The notes under the pieces are model-generated. The model was not told where the DNA came from, did not search any database, and was given only the letters and a program-made list of their open reading frames with translations. DNA of 64,000 bases from Actinoplanes lutulentus (GTDB lineage: Bacteria; Actinomycetota; Actinomycetes; Mycobacteriales; Micromonosporaceae): contig NZ_QLMJ01000003.1 in assembly GCF_003259845.1 (NCBI RefSeq), forward strand, positions 1-64,000, written 5' to 3'. The translations under genes and the position numbers were made by a program. Shown in pieces: positions 9,184 through 17,088 of the stretch (positions are counted from its first letter, which is position 1; each line of letters starts with the position of its first letter).

Positions 9184-10724
9184 CACTGCGCCTTCGCAAT
9201 CCGGGGGTTGGCAGGTAGTCGATCCGGACCGAGGATCCGCCATCTCAGCGCCGCCAGGATGTGATAGCGGGCCGGCCGGAAGGCTGCTCTGATCCGGCGA
9301 GTCCGGAGGAGCCACTCGATCCGGTAGTGTCCCGCCGCCGCGGCGTAGTACGGATCCGGAAGATGCTCCTCCTGGAACAGCTCGTCCCGACGCCGCAGCG
9401 TCAACTGCCGGTATCGAGCGGTCGCTGACGGATCGCCGAGGAACATCGCGGCATACGCCCTGGTGAGCTGGGCACGGTTCACAACCCTGGTCTTCTCCAC
9501 GTCCTGCCGGGTCGCGTACTGCTTGGAGCGCCGTTCGTACCAAAGTCGGTGCGGCTGGGGCTGGGCGGAGAACCAGTCCTCGAGTCGGATGTGGAAGTCC
9601 TCCCGGACCGACAGGTCCTCCTCGCTGACCGCTGTCTGCCGGTTCGTCGCGGCGATGATGCCGGCGATGACCTGCTCCTCCTCGCTGTGCACGATCCGCA
9701 CGCTGACCTGGACGTCCGGTGAGAGCCTTTCGCGTTCGTCGAACAGGACGTGGCAGGTCTGGCAGCCGTTCACCACCTGGAAGTCCCGGATGTGCACCTC
9801 GTCTCCGACAACGCTGAGGCTGCGGGTGACGATGGTGACCCCGTTGTTCAACACGGCGAACCGGCGATGACCGGACTCGTTCCGGATGGTGTCCCGGATC
9901 TGCGCGTTCACGCCGTTGTATCCCTGGAAGTCGCGGACGTTCTCGTGGAACAGCGCTTTCCTGATGTGACCAGTCGGATCGGTGAGCACCTTGGTGACAA
10001 GTTCCCCGGCCGGCAACAGGCCGAAGAGTGACTGCTCGACACCGGGCATCCTGGGTAGCGAGAGCTTCTTCGGCATCTCGAACGTCGCGTCGACCGCCTG
10101 AGTGGCACGCTTGTAGAGATCGCATAGCTCGTCACGTGTCACACATCGCACGTCAACCGAGTCGAACCGGCCAGACCGCATCAGCGACTTCTCGGCCGAG
10201 GTGCCCTTCCGGAACATCAGCAGTGCTACTTGATTGCCGGTCGTCGCGTACCGCACGTGCAGCCGGGGCCGCCCGCCGGCGAACTTCGCGATGTTCGCGT
10301 AGACGGCTTCCAGGCAGCCTCGGATGTTGTCGATGTCGGGCGAGGCGGGATAGGGCAGGTCCGATTTCGCTGTCAGGTGCACGAGGTTGTCGGCCAGATC
10401 CGAGATGACTTTGGCTTCGAACCGCGGGCTGGTCTTGGCCTGGACAACGATGATCCGTACGTCCAATTGCTTGGCCTGCTCGGTCGCGAGCCGGACGTCA
10501 GCCTCGTCATACATCAGCTCGCCGTTCACCATGATGCCGAAAGCGTCGATGCCCAGGTCGTTGCCGCCACCCATCCGATGCAGGTCAGGGGCGAAGTCGC
10601 TTTCATAGTACGAACTCAGTACGCAGAAGCCGGCGAACGCTTCGAACGCTTCATCGGGCGGCAGCGAGTCGAGGTCCTGGTCCGCCTGGAACCGCTTCAC
10701 CAGGCTCTCGATGACGATGTCCAT
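8982..10724 (-). CDS. AIPR-family protein (putative abortive-infection nuclease)
   Basis: This 580-residue protein has the AIPR (abortive infection phage resistance) hallmarks: NVRDFQGYNGVN (262-273), FAVLNNGVTIV (289-299), QVVNGCQT (316-323) and TNRQ (360-363). Its N-terminus carries a PD-(D/E)XK-like core (NDLGIDAFG around Asp56/Asp60, then VVQAK ending at Lys97), as in other AIPR proteins, so a DNA or RNA nuclease role is likely. It starts 18 bases after the upstream ATPase gene with an AAGGAG site. The last ~11 residues lie in sequence antisense to the truncated XRE gene, so the native C-terminus may have been altered by the junction. Confidence 0.85.
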   Translation of the reverse strand: MDIVIESLVKRFQADQDLDSLPPDEAFEAFAGFCVLSSYYESDFAPDLHRMGGGNDLGIDAFGIMVNGELMYDEADVRLATEQAKQLDVRIIVVQAKTSPRFEAKVISDLADNLVHLTAKSDLPYPASPDIDNIRGCLEAVYANIAKFAGGRPRLHVRYATTGNQVALLMFRKGTSAEKSLMRSGRFDSVDVRCVTRDELCDLYKRATQAVDATFEMPKKLSLPRMPGVEQSLFGLLPAGELVTKVLTDPTGHIRKALFHENVRDFQGYNGVNAQIRDTIRNESGHRRFAVLNNGVTIVTRSLSVVGDEVHIRDFQVVNGCQTCHVLFDERERLSPDVQVSVRIVHSEEEQVIAGIIAATNRQTAVSEEDLSVREDFHIRLEDWFSAQPQPHRLWYERRSKQYATRQDVEKTRVVNRAQLTRAYAAMFLGDPSATARYRQLTLRRRDELFQEEHLPDPYYAAAAGHYRIEWLLRTRRIRAAFRPARYHILAALRWRILGPDRLPANPRIAKAQCQKLADLLWNPGAAEQTVLSLLPDFDRIIEAEKATGVPVGEMVRTRRFADSVRAAVLGNSGPASVRY

Positions 10725-10742
10725 CCACTGCTCCTTGTAATG

Positions 10743-13700
10743 TCAGCCCTTGGCGCGGAGTAAGACCTCGTCCTCAGTCAGCGCGCTCTCCGGGTGATGG
10801 GACAGGCACATCGGCGTGTCCAGGCGGCGGAACGACATCCCCTCGGAGACCGCGTAGAACTGGCCGGCCTTGAGCCGAGAGATCTCGAGAACCGCGCTGC
10901 CTTTGGCCTGTGCCACCTCTTTCGCCGCGGCGATCTGTGTCGGGCTGTTGAGAAACCCGTAGAACTGGGTCGCGGCATTGCCGACGATCCTGTTGTGGAT
11001 GCCTTTCGGCGCCTGCGTGGCGAAGACCAGGCCTAGGCCGTATTTGCGGGCTTGGCTGGCCAGCGCGAGGGTGCTCTCGGTACAGACGGTCGCCTGCCCG
11101 GAGGGTGCGAAGTTCTGGGCTTCGTCCATGACGAAGAGGCCGCCCAGCGGCCGATCACCCGCTGGATTCCGCTTAATCCAAGCGAAGAGGGCCATCTGCA
11201 ATTGGTTGACGAAGCTTCGCCGCTGCTCGAGGTTCGGCAGCCCGATCAGGCTGATCACCGAGACTCGCGCCCTTCGCCCCGGCTCCGGGCGCAGCAACTC
11301 GCCGGGGTCCAGAGGGGTACCCACCCCGCCGAAGAGCGGATCGTTGATCATCGCCGCGCGAAGCGTTTCCGCCATGTCCGCGGCTAGATCCCGTGCACGG
11401 CCGAGCGCTGCGGCTTCGTCGGGTAGGTTGGCAAGCAGATCGATGAAGTCCGGTAGAGCCTGTCCCCCGCCCCGAGCGAAGTGTTCAAGCGCGACCCGGA
11501 GCACGGCGCGGCCCCGATCCGCTTTCGCCGTGCCGGCGTCCATCCGGGCGCGCGGCGCCAGTGCGGCCACCGAGCTGTCCAGAGCGAGGGCGAACTCGTC
11601 TGGTTCGCTGAGCACCGCGCCGAAGTCCGGCAGTGGTTGCAGGCTCAGCGGGCGTCCCGATTCGCGGCGTGGCGTCCAGACGACTACGTCCGTACCGGCT
11701 AGGTACCTGTCTGCGTCCTCGGCGTCACCCGGGAGCCACGACGCCGGCGGTTCCGGCCAGGAGTCGCCGAGACGGGCAAGGTCATTGTTCGGATCCAGCA
11801 CAATCGTCGAAATGCCGCGCAACGCGCACTGCTCGATGAGCCGCCGGATCAGCACGGTCTTACCGGAACCGGAACCGGCGAAGATCGCCGTGTGCTTCCG
11901 CAACGCCGCTAATGGCAGCGGCACGATGCGGCCGTTCTCGGCCACCGTTCCGAGCACCAGGTGGTCGGCGGAGGCGACCACCTCCACTGGGGCGCGGCCA
12001 ACCGCCGGCATCGGCTTCGGGCCGATGCCTGTCGCCGAACCGGGAGTCTGATCAGTGCCCGCCGAGCCGAATACCTCTCGGAAAAGGCTGCTCCGCCCAG
12101 CCGGATGGGCAGTGGTCAACCATCCGGGAAGCGCCGGATCCTGCTCCCTCAACAGCACGTCGAGAGCGGCGTAGGTGCGCAGATCGTCGGCCGATACTTT
12201 GGTCATCACCCCTCCCGCATTTAGGAACTCGCGCTTTACCCGCTGGCTGACCGGACCGTTCGGCCATTCCGGCTGACGCAGCAGGATCGCCCGGCGTTTA
12301 GAGATGCCCGGCGTCGGTTGAGCCAGTGAACGCAATCGCTCAAGACGTGCCTGTACCGCCCGCGCATGAGTGTGCGAAACCGCTCTGAAGTACCAATGCG
12401 CTTCGTCCTCGGTGTCGTCGTCCAGGATCTCGGAGAACCAGGCATGCATTGAGGGGTTTCCGCCCTCGCCGACGAGGACCCGGTAGCGGTCGGCGGGATC
12501 ACCTCGCTCGATCGCCAACGCCCGAAGCCCCGCACCCAGCAGGCGGGACATCTCGCGGTCTTCGGTCGCAGGCGAGAGCGCCTGCTCGATGGTGGCCTCG
12601 GCGCGAAGCTGTTCGAACCTGCTGGTGAATTCGGTGGCCTGCTCCGGCGAGGGTGGTGGTGTTTCCGGACCGATGGGCACCGGCTCACGCAGGTCAGCAA
12701 GAGGGATCACCTCGTCGCGATCGAGGCAGACACGTACGTGCTCGTCAGCCCGTTGAAGCAGTGATCTCGGCGTGAAATCGGGCGCTGCGACGAAAGCCTC
12801 GGATAATAGCGGCCAGGTGGGGTACGGAGGATCAAAACCGGCAGCTTCGAAGAAGGGCCCGAACCGAGCCGCGACCAGAGCTGCGCCGACGTCCGCCGAC
12901 GGCAGCCGGCTGAGCCGGGTCTCCTGCCGGAAACGTTGCGGCACCGGGGCCGAGGTCTGATCCCTGATCAGTGCCCAGGACGTCGGGAGGCACGCTACGA
13001 CGGTCACCGTGCGGAGGAGTTTCTCCCGCAGGTCCATCAGCCCGTGCCCGAGATTCTCGGCAAGCGCGAGCGGCTCGATCGTGGCCGAGACCTGACCGGA
13101 CACGTCGTCGATCACGGACGTGCGGGCCTGGGCGAAGATCGTGTCGATCTGGTCGACGGCGAGCAGCGCCGGCCCGGTGCAGGCCAGCAAGCGGGAGATC
13201 TGCACGGCGACCGACTCCGCTGATTCGTTGTCGGCCGGCAGGCCCCATCGAACGCGATCGGCGGCATCCTCTTCATCGGCTCCGGTGAGCCACGCCTCGG
13301 CAAGGTCGGTGGTGGCATGGTCCGCTGAACCGAGCATGGCCAGCGCGCGAAGGGCGTTCCGGCACTCCCGCCCGACGTCGGGTTCCGCACGGCGGAAGGC
13401 ATCCACGAAGGCGTCGAGGGGTTCTCGGGCGAGCACCTGGCCGCCGCGTACCTGCTGACGCAGAACGGTCGGCACATTGGCGTGCTCGCACAGCCGGTCG
13501 AGCAACACGGCGAGTTGACTCCGCCGGTACGACCCGGAACGCCGCAGCCCTCGCAGCAGGGTCTGTACGAGGTTCGGCCAGAACATCCGGCCGTCAGAGA
13601 TGCCGAGCAGAAAGAAGTACCCCCGGTTGAGCTGCACCTGTTCCCGTGCCCAGCGAAGCAGATGCGTCTTGCCGGCGCCCTGTTGGCCTTCCACGACCAG

Positions 13701-13883
13701 GCCGAGAGGGCTGCGTCCGCGGCTTTTCGCGGCCTCACCGAACGCCCGGAGCACCGCTGCTCCGGCATCACCGTTCAGCGCGTCAAGGTGGATGTCCAGC
13801 GGTGTCCAGACGTCCTCCTGGGTGGGTGCCCAGTCAAGGCGACGCAGCTCGGTGAGAGCTCGGCGCGCCTCCGCGTCAATCAC
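10743..13883 (-). CDS. dual P-loop ATPase: N-terminal AAA/STAND-like NTPase fused to HerA/FtsK-like ATPase
   Basis: This 1046-residue protein has two complete nucleotide-binding modules. The first has Walker A GQQGAGKT (66-73) and Walker B ALLAVDQID (239-247). The second, HerA/VirB4-like, has Walker A GSGSGKT (670-676), Walker B GLFVMDEAQNF (Asp920/Glu921) and the downstream FATQAPKGIHNRI segment typical of HerA-type DNA translocases. A linker of about 350 residues separates them. The start is GTG, overlapping the upstream winged-helix gene stop by 4 bases (GTGA), so translation is coupled. HerA ATPases paired with nucleases are a recurrent anti-phage theme; the exact system is not one I recognise. 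Confidence 0.85.
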   Translation of the reverse strand: MIDAEARRALTELRRLDWAPTQEDVWTPLDIHLDALNGDAGAAVLRAFGEAAKSRGRSPLGLVVEGQQGAGKTHLLRWAREQVQLNRGYFFLLGISDGRMFWPNLVQTLLRGLRRSGSYRRSQLAVLLDRLCEHANVPTVLRQQVRGGQVLAREPLDAFVDAFRRAEPDVGRECRNALRALAMLGSADHATTDLAEAWLTGADEEDAADRVRWGLPADNESAESVAVQISRLLACTGPALLAVDQIDTIFAQARTSVIDDVSGQVSATIEPLALAENLGHGLMDLREKLLRTVTVVACLPTSWALIRDQTSAPVPQRFRQETRLSRLPSADVGAALVAARFGPFFEAAGFDPPYPTWPLLSEAFVAAPDFTPRSLLQRADEHVRVCLDRDEVIPLADLREPVPIGPETPPPSPEQATEFTSRFEQLRAEATIEQALSPATEDREMSRLLGAGLRALAIERGDPADRYRVLVGEGGNPSMHAWFSEILDDDTEDEAHWYFRAVSHTHARAVQARLERLRSLAQPTPGISKRRAILLRQPEWPNGPVSQRVKREFLNAGGVMTKVSADDLRTYAALDVLLREQDPALPGWLTTAHPAGRSSLFREVFGSAGTDQTPGSATGIGPKPMPAVGRAPVEVVASADHLVLGTVAENGRIVPLPLAALRKHTAIFAGSGSGKTVLIRRLIEQCALRGISTIVLDPNNDLARLGDSWPEPPASWLPGDAEDADRYLAGTDVVVWTPRRESGRPLSLQPLPDFGAVLSEPDEFALALDSSVAALAPRARMDAGTAKADRGRAVLRVALEHFARGGGQALPDFIDLLANLPDEAAALGRARDLAADMAETLRAAMINDPLFGGVGTPLDPGELLRPEPGRRARVSVISLIGLPNLEQRRSFVNQLQMALFAWIKRNPAGDRPLGGLFVMDEAQNFAPSGQATVCTESTLALASQARKYGLGLVFATQAPKGIHNRIVGNAATQFYGFLNSPTQIAAAKEVAQAKGSAVLEISRLKAGQFYAVSEGMSFRRLDTPMCLSHHPESALTEDEVLLRAKG

Positions 13884-14491
13884 GGCCGACCTATGGAAAT
13901 CAGGTGCTTGTCCTCCCCGCCGATGGCGATCGCGGCTTCCTTCGCCCGGTCGGTCAGAGCCTTGCGGTTCGGATCCGGGTCAAGGTGAATCTCGCGCCGC
14001 CTGTCCATCTCGTGCAGGATCCGATCCAGTTCCGCTCGCGGGACGTCGGTGAGCTTCGCGCGCAGCGCGGCGAGGCTGACCAAGTCGCCGCCCTGTTTTG
14101 CGAGACCCGAGTACGCCTCCCGTATCCGCTCTTCGACACCGTCCGGTCCGGCGTACACGTCGGCGAGCCGGTAACCGGCACGCGCTGACAGCCGTGCGAT
14201 GTGCCGGAGTGTGGCGTAGTGCAGCAGCCAAGGCGCGGTGAGCCCAGCCGGCGGCGGCGAGGTCAACTCGCGTTCCGCGACAGCCCAGCCCTCGTCTGTC
14301 AGTTCGTGGAAGTTGGCGTTCCGCAAACCCTTACGGACGGTGATGAGCCCGGCCTTCTCCAGCTCTTCCCGGGCCTCCCGCGTGATCGTGAACCGGTACC
14401 GGCTTCGCAATTCAGGATTCGACGCCACTTTCACGTGCACCATCAGCGCGACCAAGGCCTGACGGGCAGCTGTACCGAGCTCTTTGGGCAT
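13880..14491 (-). CDS. winged-helix domain protein, first gene of the ATPase-AIPR operon
   Basis: This 203-residue soluble protein has an N-terminal region (about residues 5-75) that reads as a winged helix: a helix-rich start, REAREELEKAGLI as a recognition-helix candidate, and a VRKGLRNANFHEL wing, then LTDEGW. The C-terminal half is helical and charged. A GGAG ribosome-binding site precedes the ATG. Its stop overlaps the ATPase start. It could be the operon repressor or a DNA-recognition subunit of the complex; the sequence alone does not decide. Confidence 0.75.
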   Translation of the reverse strand: MPKELGTAARQALVALMVHVKVASNPELRSRYRFTITREAREELEKAGLITVRKGLRNANFHELTDEGWAVAERELTSPPPAGLTAPWLLHYATLRHIARLSARAGYRLADVYAGPDGVEERIREAYSGLAKQGGDLVSLAALRAKLTDVPRAELDRILHEMDRRREIHLDPDPNRKALTDRAKEAAIAIGGEDKHLISIGRP

Positions 14492-14657
14492 GTGCGTTAC
14501 TCCGGATTCGAGTGGGCAAGCAGCGCCCCAGAATCATTTCGGACGCACTGCGCCTCCGCGAGACCTGAAAGGCTCGATCACTCATCGCACTTGTCCGGTA
14601 GCCGATAGTTGAGATGGCCTCGCACTCGATTGACACCTCACCCGAACGATGACCGGC

Positions 14658-14687
14658 TTGACAGGTGACCAAATGGTCACATAACTT
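14658..14687 (+). promoter_or_regulatory. ArsR-family promoter with operator in the spacer
   Basis: A consensus TTGACA (14658-14663) is followed after 18 bases by TAACTT (14682-14687). Between them lies a perfect 6-bp inverted repeat, GTGACC-AAAT-GGTCAC (14665-14680). The ATG of the ArsR gene begins 6 bases after the -10 hexamer, so the transcript should be leaderless. A repressor bound to the palindrome would block RNA polymerase directly, implying autoregulation by the encoded ArsR protein. Confidence 0.75.
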
Positions 14688-14693
14688 TGCGTC

Positions 14694-15014
14694 ATGACGG
14701 ACGACGATCGGGTGTTCAAGGCTCTGGCCGACCCGAGCCGTCGCTTTCTGCTCGATCTCCTCTTCACGCGTGACGGCCGCACGCAGTCCGAGCTGGAGTC
14801 CGAGTTGGAGATGACGCGGTTCGGCGTCGCCAAGCACCTCAAGGTGCTGGAGGAGGCGGGTCTCGTCGTCGTGCGCCGGTCCGGCCGGGAGAAGTTGCAT
14901 TTCCTCAACCCCGTGCCGATCCGGCAGATCCACGACAGGTGGATCGACAAGTTCACCGAGCACCAGGTCACCGCACTGATCGATCTCAAGCGACAACTGG
15001 AGGAAGAGCCATGA
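14694..15014 (+). CDS. ArsR-family transcriptional regulator
   Basis: This 106-residue winged-helix protein begins with the characteristic VFKALADPSRRFLLDLL. Its HTH runs through the SELESELEMTRFGVAKHLKVLEEAG region (residues ~33-60), followed by a basic wing (VVRRSGREKL). No clustered metal-binding cysteines are present, so it belongs to the non-metal group that commonly controls SRPBCC/AHSA1 genes. Its TGA overlaps the ATG of the SRPBCC gene. A perfect palindromic operator lies in its promoter. Confidence 0.88.
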   Translation: MTDDDRVFKALADPSRRFLLDLLFTRDGRTQSELESELEMTRFGVAKHLKVLEEAGLVVVRRSGREKLHFLNPVPIRQIHDRWIDKFTEHQVTALIDLKRQLEEEP

Positions 15015-15514
15015 GCACGACCCAGGTTTTCCGCATCTGGATCAAGGCGACCCCGGAGAAGATCTGGACCGCTGTCACCGACCCGGAGTGGAACGCGCGC
15101 TACGGGTACGCGGCGCCCCAGTTCTACGAGCTGAAGAAGGGCGGCAAGTTCTACTCGACCGCCAGCCAGGAGATGAAGGACTACGCGGCCGCCAACAATT
15201 TCCCGATGGCCGACACCATCCTGGAAGGCGAGGTCCTCGAAGTGGATCCGCCCCGGCGCCTGGTGCAGACCTGGCGGATGCTGATGGACCCGAGCACCGC
15301 GAGCGAGCCGTTCACCACGCTCACCTATGACATCGAGGACTCCGGCCCCGGCGTCTGCCGGGTCACCATCACGCACGACGTCACCGGCGCGCCCTCGACC
15401 GGCACGATGATCAAGGGCAACCCGGAGGCCGGCGCCGAGGGTGGCGGCGGATGGGCCTGGGTCCTCAGCGACCTCAAGTCGCTGCTGGAGACCGGCACGA
15501 TCCTGGCTTCCTGA
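15011..15514 (+). CDS. SRPBCC (AHSA1-type) domain protein
   Basis: This 167-residue protein shows the START/Bet v1-like pattern: a first beta strand VFRIWIKATPEKIWTAV, then WNARYGYAAPQF, ILEGEVLEVDPPRRLVQTWR and a C-terminal helix GGGGWAWVLSDLKSLLETG. Such proteins bind hydrophobic ligands. The gene overlaps the ArsR gene by 4 bases (ATGA), so the two are translationally coupled, a very common pairing. The ligand is unknown. Confidence 0.85.
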   Translation: MSTTQVFRIWIKATPEKIWTAVTDPEWNARYGYAAPQFYELKKGGKFYSTASQEMKDYAAANNFPMADTILEGEVLEVDPPRRLVQTWRMLMDPSTASEPFTTLTYDIEDSGPGVCRVTITHDVTGAPSTGTMIKGNPEAGAEGGGGWAWVLSDLKSLLETGTILAS

Positions 15515-15564
15515 CGAACGAGCCTGCGGTGACCGGCCTTGTCCAGGCCGGTTACCGTCGGCGC

Positions 15565-15711
15565 ATGACCACCTTCTTCATTCTCGCCGCGATCGCTCTG
15601 GTCGGTCTGGGAGTGTTCGTCTTCCTTCGCGACCGGCGCACCAGCAACGCCGGCGACCGCCCGACCGAGACCCGCAAGGCGGACTGGCTCCACAAATCGG
15701 AAGGCATCTGA
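15565..15711 (+). CDS. tiny single-pass membrane protein (48 aa)
   Basis: One transmembrane segment (about residues 3-21, MTTFFILAAIALVGLGVFVF) is followed by a basic, hydrophilic tail (RDRRTSN to KSEGI), predicting a cytoplasmic C-terminus. The ATG lies 6 bases after TACCGT (15553-15558), matching the leaderless pattern seen repeatedly in this window. It sits 50 bases after the SRPBCC gene. No family is recognised. Confidence 0.55.
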   Translation: MTTFFILAAIALVGLGVFVFLRDRRTSNAGDRPTETRKADWLHKSEGI

Positions 15712-15744
15712 GGCGCCTCCCACCGGGACTGGCACACTGGCCGC

Positions 15745-16380
15745 GTGAGTGACGGGGAGTTGGAGACGTACAGTCTCGTCGAGCTTGCCGTCGATCGACT
15801 GCGGCGAGACATCCTGAGCGGGCGCACCGATCCTGGTGAACGCCTGGTCGAAGAACAGCTGACCCGCCGCCTCGGTATCAGCCGCGCCCCTCTTCGTGAG
15901 GCGATGCGCCTGCTGGCCGAGCAGGGCCTGGTCGAGCACATCCCCCGCCGCGGCGCTCGGGTCGCCACCCTCTCCGACTCCGACGTGCGGGAGCTCTACG
16001 AGGTCCGTGACGTGCTGGAACGCCACGCCGTCTCGACGATGCCACCGGCGCCGGACCTGGCCCGGCTCCGCGTCGCGCTCGACACGATCCGCAAGGCCAC
16101 CGAGGCCGACGACCGCCTGGAGCTGGCGAACGCGCACCGCCGTTTCCACGCCGAGGTGGTCGCCCTGAGCGGTAACCGCCAGCTCACCGGTTTGTACGAG
16201 TCGATTTTGGTACGCATCCAGCTGTACATGGCCGTCAACATGCGCCGTGAGGCCGAGACGGCGGCACCGGCGGACGGCGTGGTGCGCCACGAACGCCTCT
16301 TCGCGGCCATCGAGTCCGACGACCACTCCGAGATCCTCGCGGTTCTGGGCGCTCATGGAGCTCGCACCTACCTGAGCTGA
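15745..16380 (+). CDS. GntR-family transcriptional regulator, FCD subfamily
   Basis: This 211-residue protein has an N-terminal GntR winged helix (residues ~8-75). The signature LRRDILSGRTDPGERLVEEQLTRRLGISRAPLREAMRLL (Leu19 to Leu57) is clear. A helical FCD effector domain follows, with the metal/ligand-binding residues typical of the family (Asp in EVRDVLE, His in NAHRRFH, His in VVRHERLF). The GTG start follows CACACT by 6 bases. It is encoded 709 bases upstream of the allophanate/biuret operon on the same strand and is the obvious candidate regulator of it, though this is inferred from position. Confidence 0.85.
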   Translation: MSDGELETYSLVELAVDRLRRDILSGRTDPGERLVEEQLTRRLGISRAPLREAMRLLAEQGLVEHIPRRGARVATLSDSDVRELYEVRDVLERHAVSTMPPAPDLARLRVALDTIRKATEADDRLELANAHRRFHAEVVALSGNRQLTGLYESILVRIQLYMAVNMRREAETAAPADGVVRHERLFAAIESDDHSEILAVLGAHGARTYLS

Positions 16381-16536
16381 GAGCAGCGCCTTTTCGGGCC
16401 CATCGTGCCTCGCCCCGCGAGTCAGGAGCACACAGACGGGTTGTGTGCGCGTTCATCAACGCTCGACGGCTCTTCCGTAGGCGCTCGGCCTCTCTGAACC
16501 GCTCTTGTGTGCGACCCCGCCGCCGCGACGAGCACT

Positions 16537-16653
16537 GGCTTGCGCTCGTGGTCGCGACAAGGGCTCATGCGCGACCACGGGCACAAGCCGACAACGACCG
16601 GCTTGTGCCTGTGGTCGTGAAATGCGCCCGAAAGCGACCACGAGCACGAGCCG
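16537..16653. repeat. four alternating copies of a ~20-bp element (inverted repeat array)
   Basis: A GCGACCACGRGCRCRAGCC element occurs four times in alternating orientation: 16537-16557 (minus), 16571-16590 (plus), 16599-16617 (minus) and 16634-16653 (plus). Copies 2 and 3 can form a 19-bp stem with one mismatch around an 8-base loop. The array lies in a non-coding region upstream of the catabolic operon. It resembles a REP/BIME-type or regulatory hairpin array; which of these is unknown. Confidence 0.75.
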
Positions 16654-16657
16654 ACAG

Positions 16658-16708
16658 TTGTGGCGGCGCACGGCGGGCCAGCCTTGTGGCGGCGCACTGC
16701 GGGCCAGC
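16658..16708 (+). repeat. tandem 25-bp direct repeat
   Basis: TTGTGGCGGCGCAC, then G or T, then GCGGGCCAGC occurs at 16658-16682 and again at 16684-16708 with a single mismatch and one intervening base. It lies immediately after the inverted-repeat array. Confidence 0.8.
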
Positions 16709-17088
16709 TGTGCGTCGGCGCACGCGCGATGCCGCATACGGGGCGATGAGCGCACGACGAGAGGGCGCCCTGAACACAGCCTGGACAGGAGCCGTCCGCG
16801 CGAACACACGAGCTTCCGGGAGGCCGCCTGCGGTGCGCGGTCAACGAAGTGATCCGCTGCCACCACGACCGTGGAAGTGATGCCGCCGGCAGGTAGCTTG
16901 ACCCGGCACCGGTAGCGATGGGCGCGCAGCGGCCTGGACCAGGCGATCAGGTCGCGGTGTAGTGCGGTGCGCACGTTGATGCGCTTGGGTCACGCCGAAA
17001 AGGCGTACCGAAGAAAGATCGCTCCGGGAAATCGGCGCGTAACCGGCCGTGCGCTTTTCCTGAAACGAAACTGTCGACAATCGACGAT
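16709..17088. other. non-coding upstream region of the allophanate/biuret operon
   Basis: No gene is supported. On the minus strand, 16840-16974 gives a short protein-like stretch (RYRCRVKLPAGGITSTVVVA and following) that could be a decayed fragment, but it has no credible start or stop arrangement. The last ~100 bases before the GTG at 17089 are less GC-rich and presumably hold the operon promoter. The stretch CTGTCGACAATCGACGATG immediately precedes the start. Confidence 0.4.

Noticed and set aside
6373..14690. An att-site duplication of the tRNA-Gly 3' end flanking the accessory region
   Set aside because: I looked for a second copy of the T-arm and acceptor 3' end sequence up to the ArsR gene and found none. 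No integrase gene is visible, so integration at this tRNA is not supported.
16537..16708. A CRISPR array
   Set aside because: The repeats alternate in orientation, are only ~20 bp, and their spacers (8-17 bases) are too short. No cas genes are nearby.
16456..16974. A 172-codon minus-strand frame over the inverted-repeat array
   Set aside because: Its translation repeats the same Cys/Trp/Ser/His words because it reads through DNA repeats. There is no start context. Only the first ~40 residues look even slightly protein-like.
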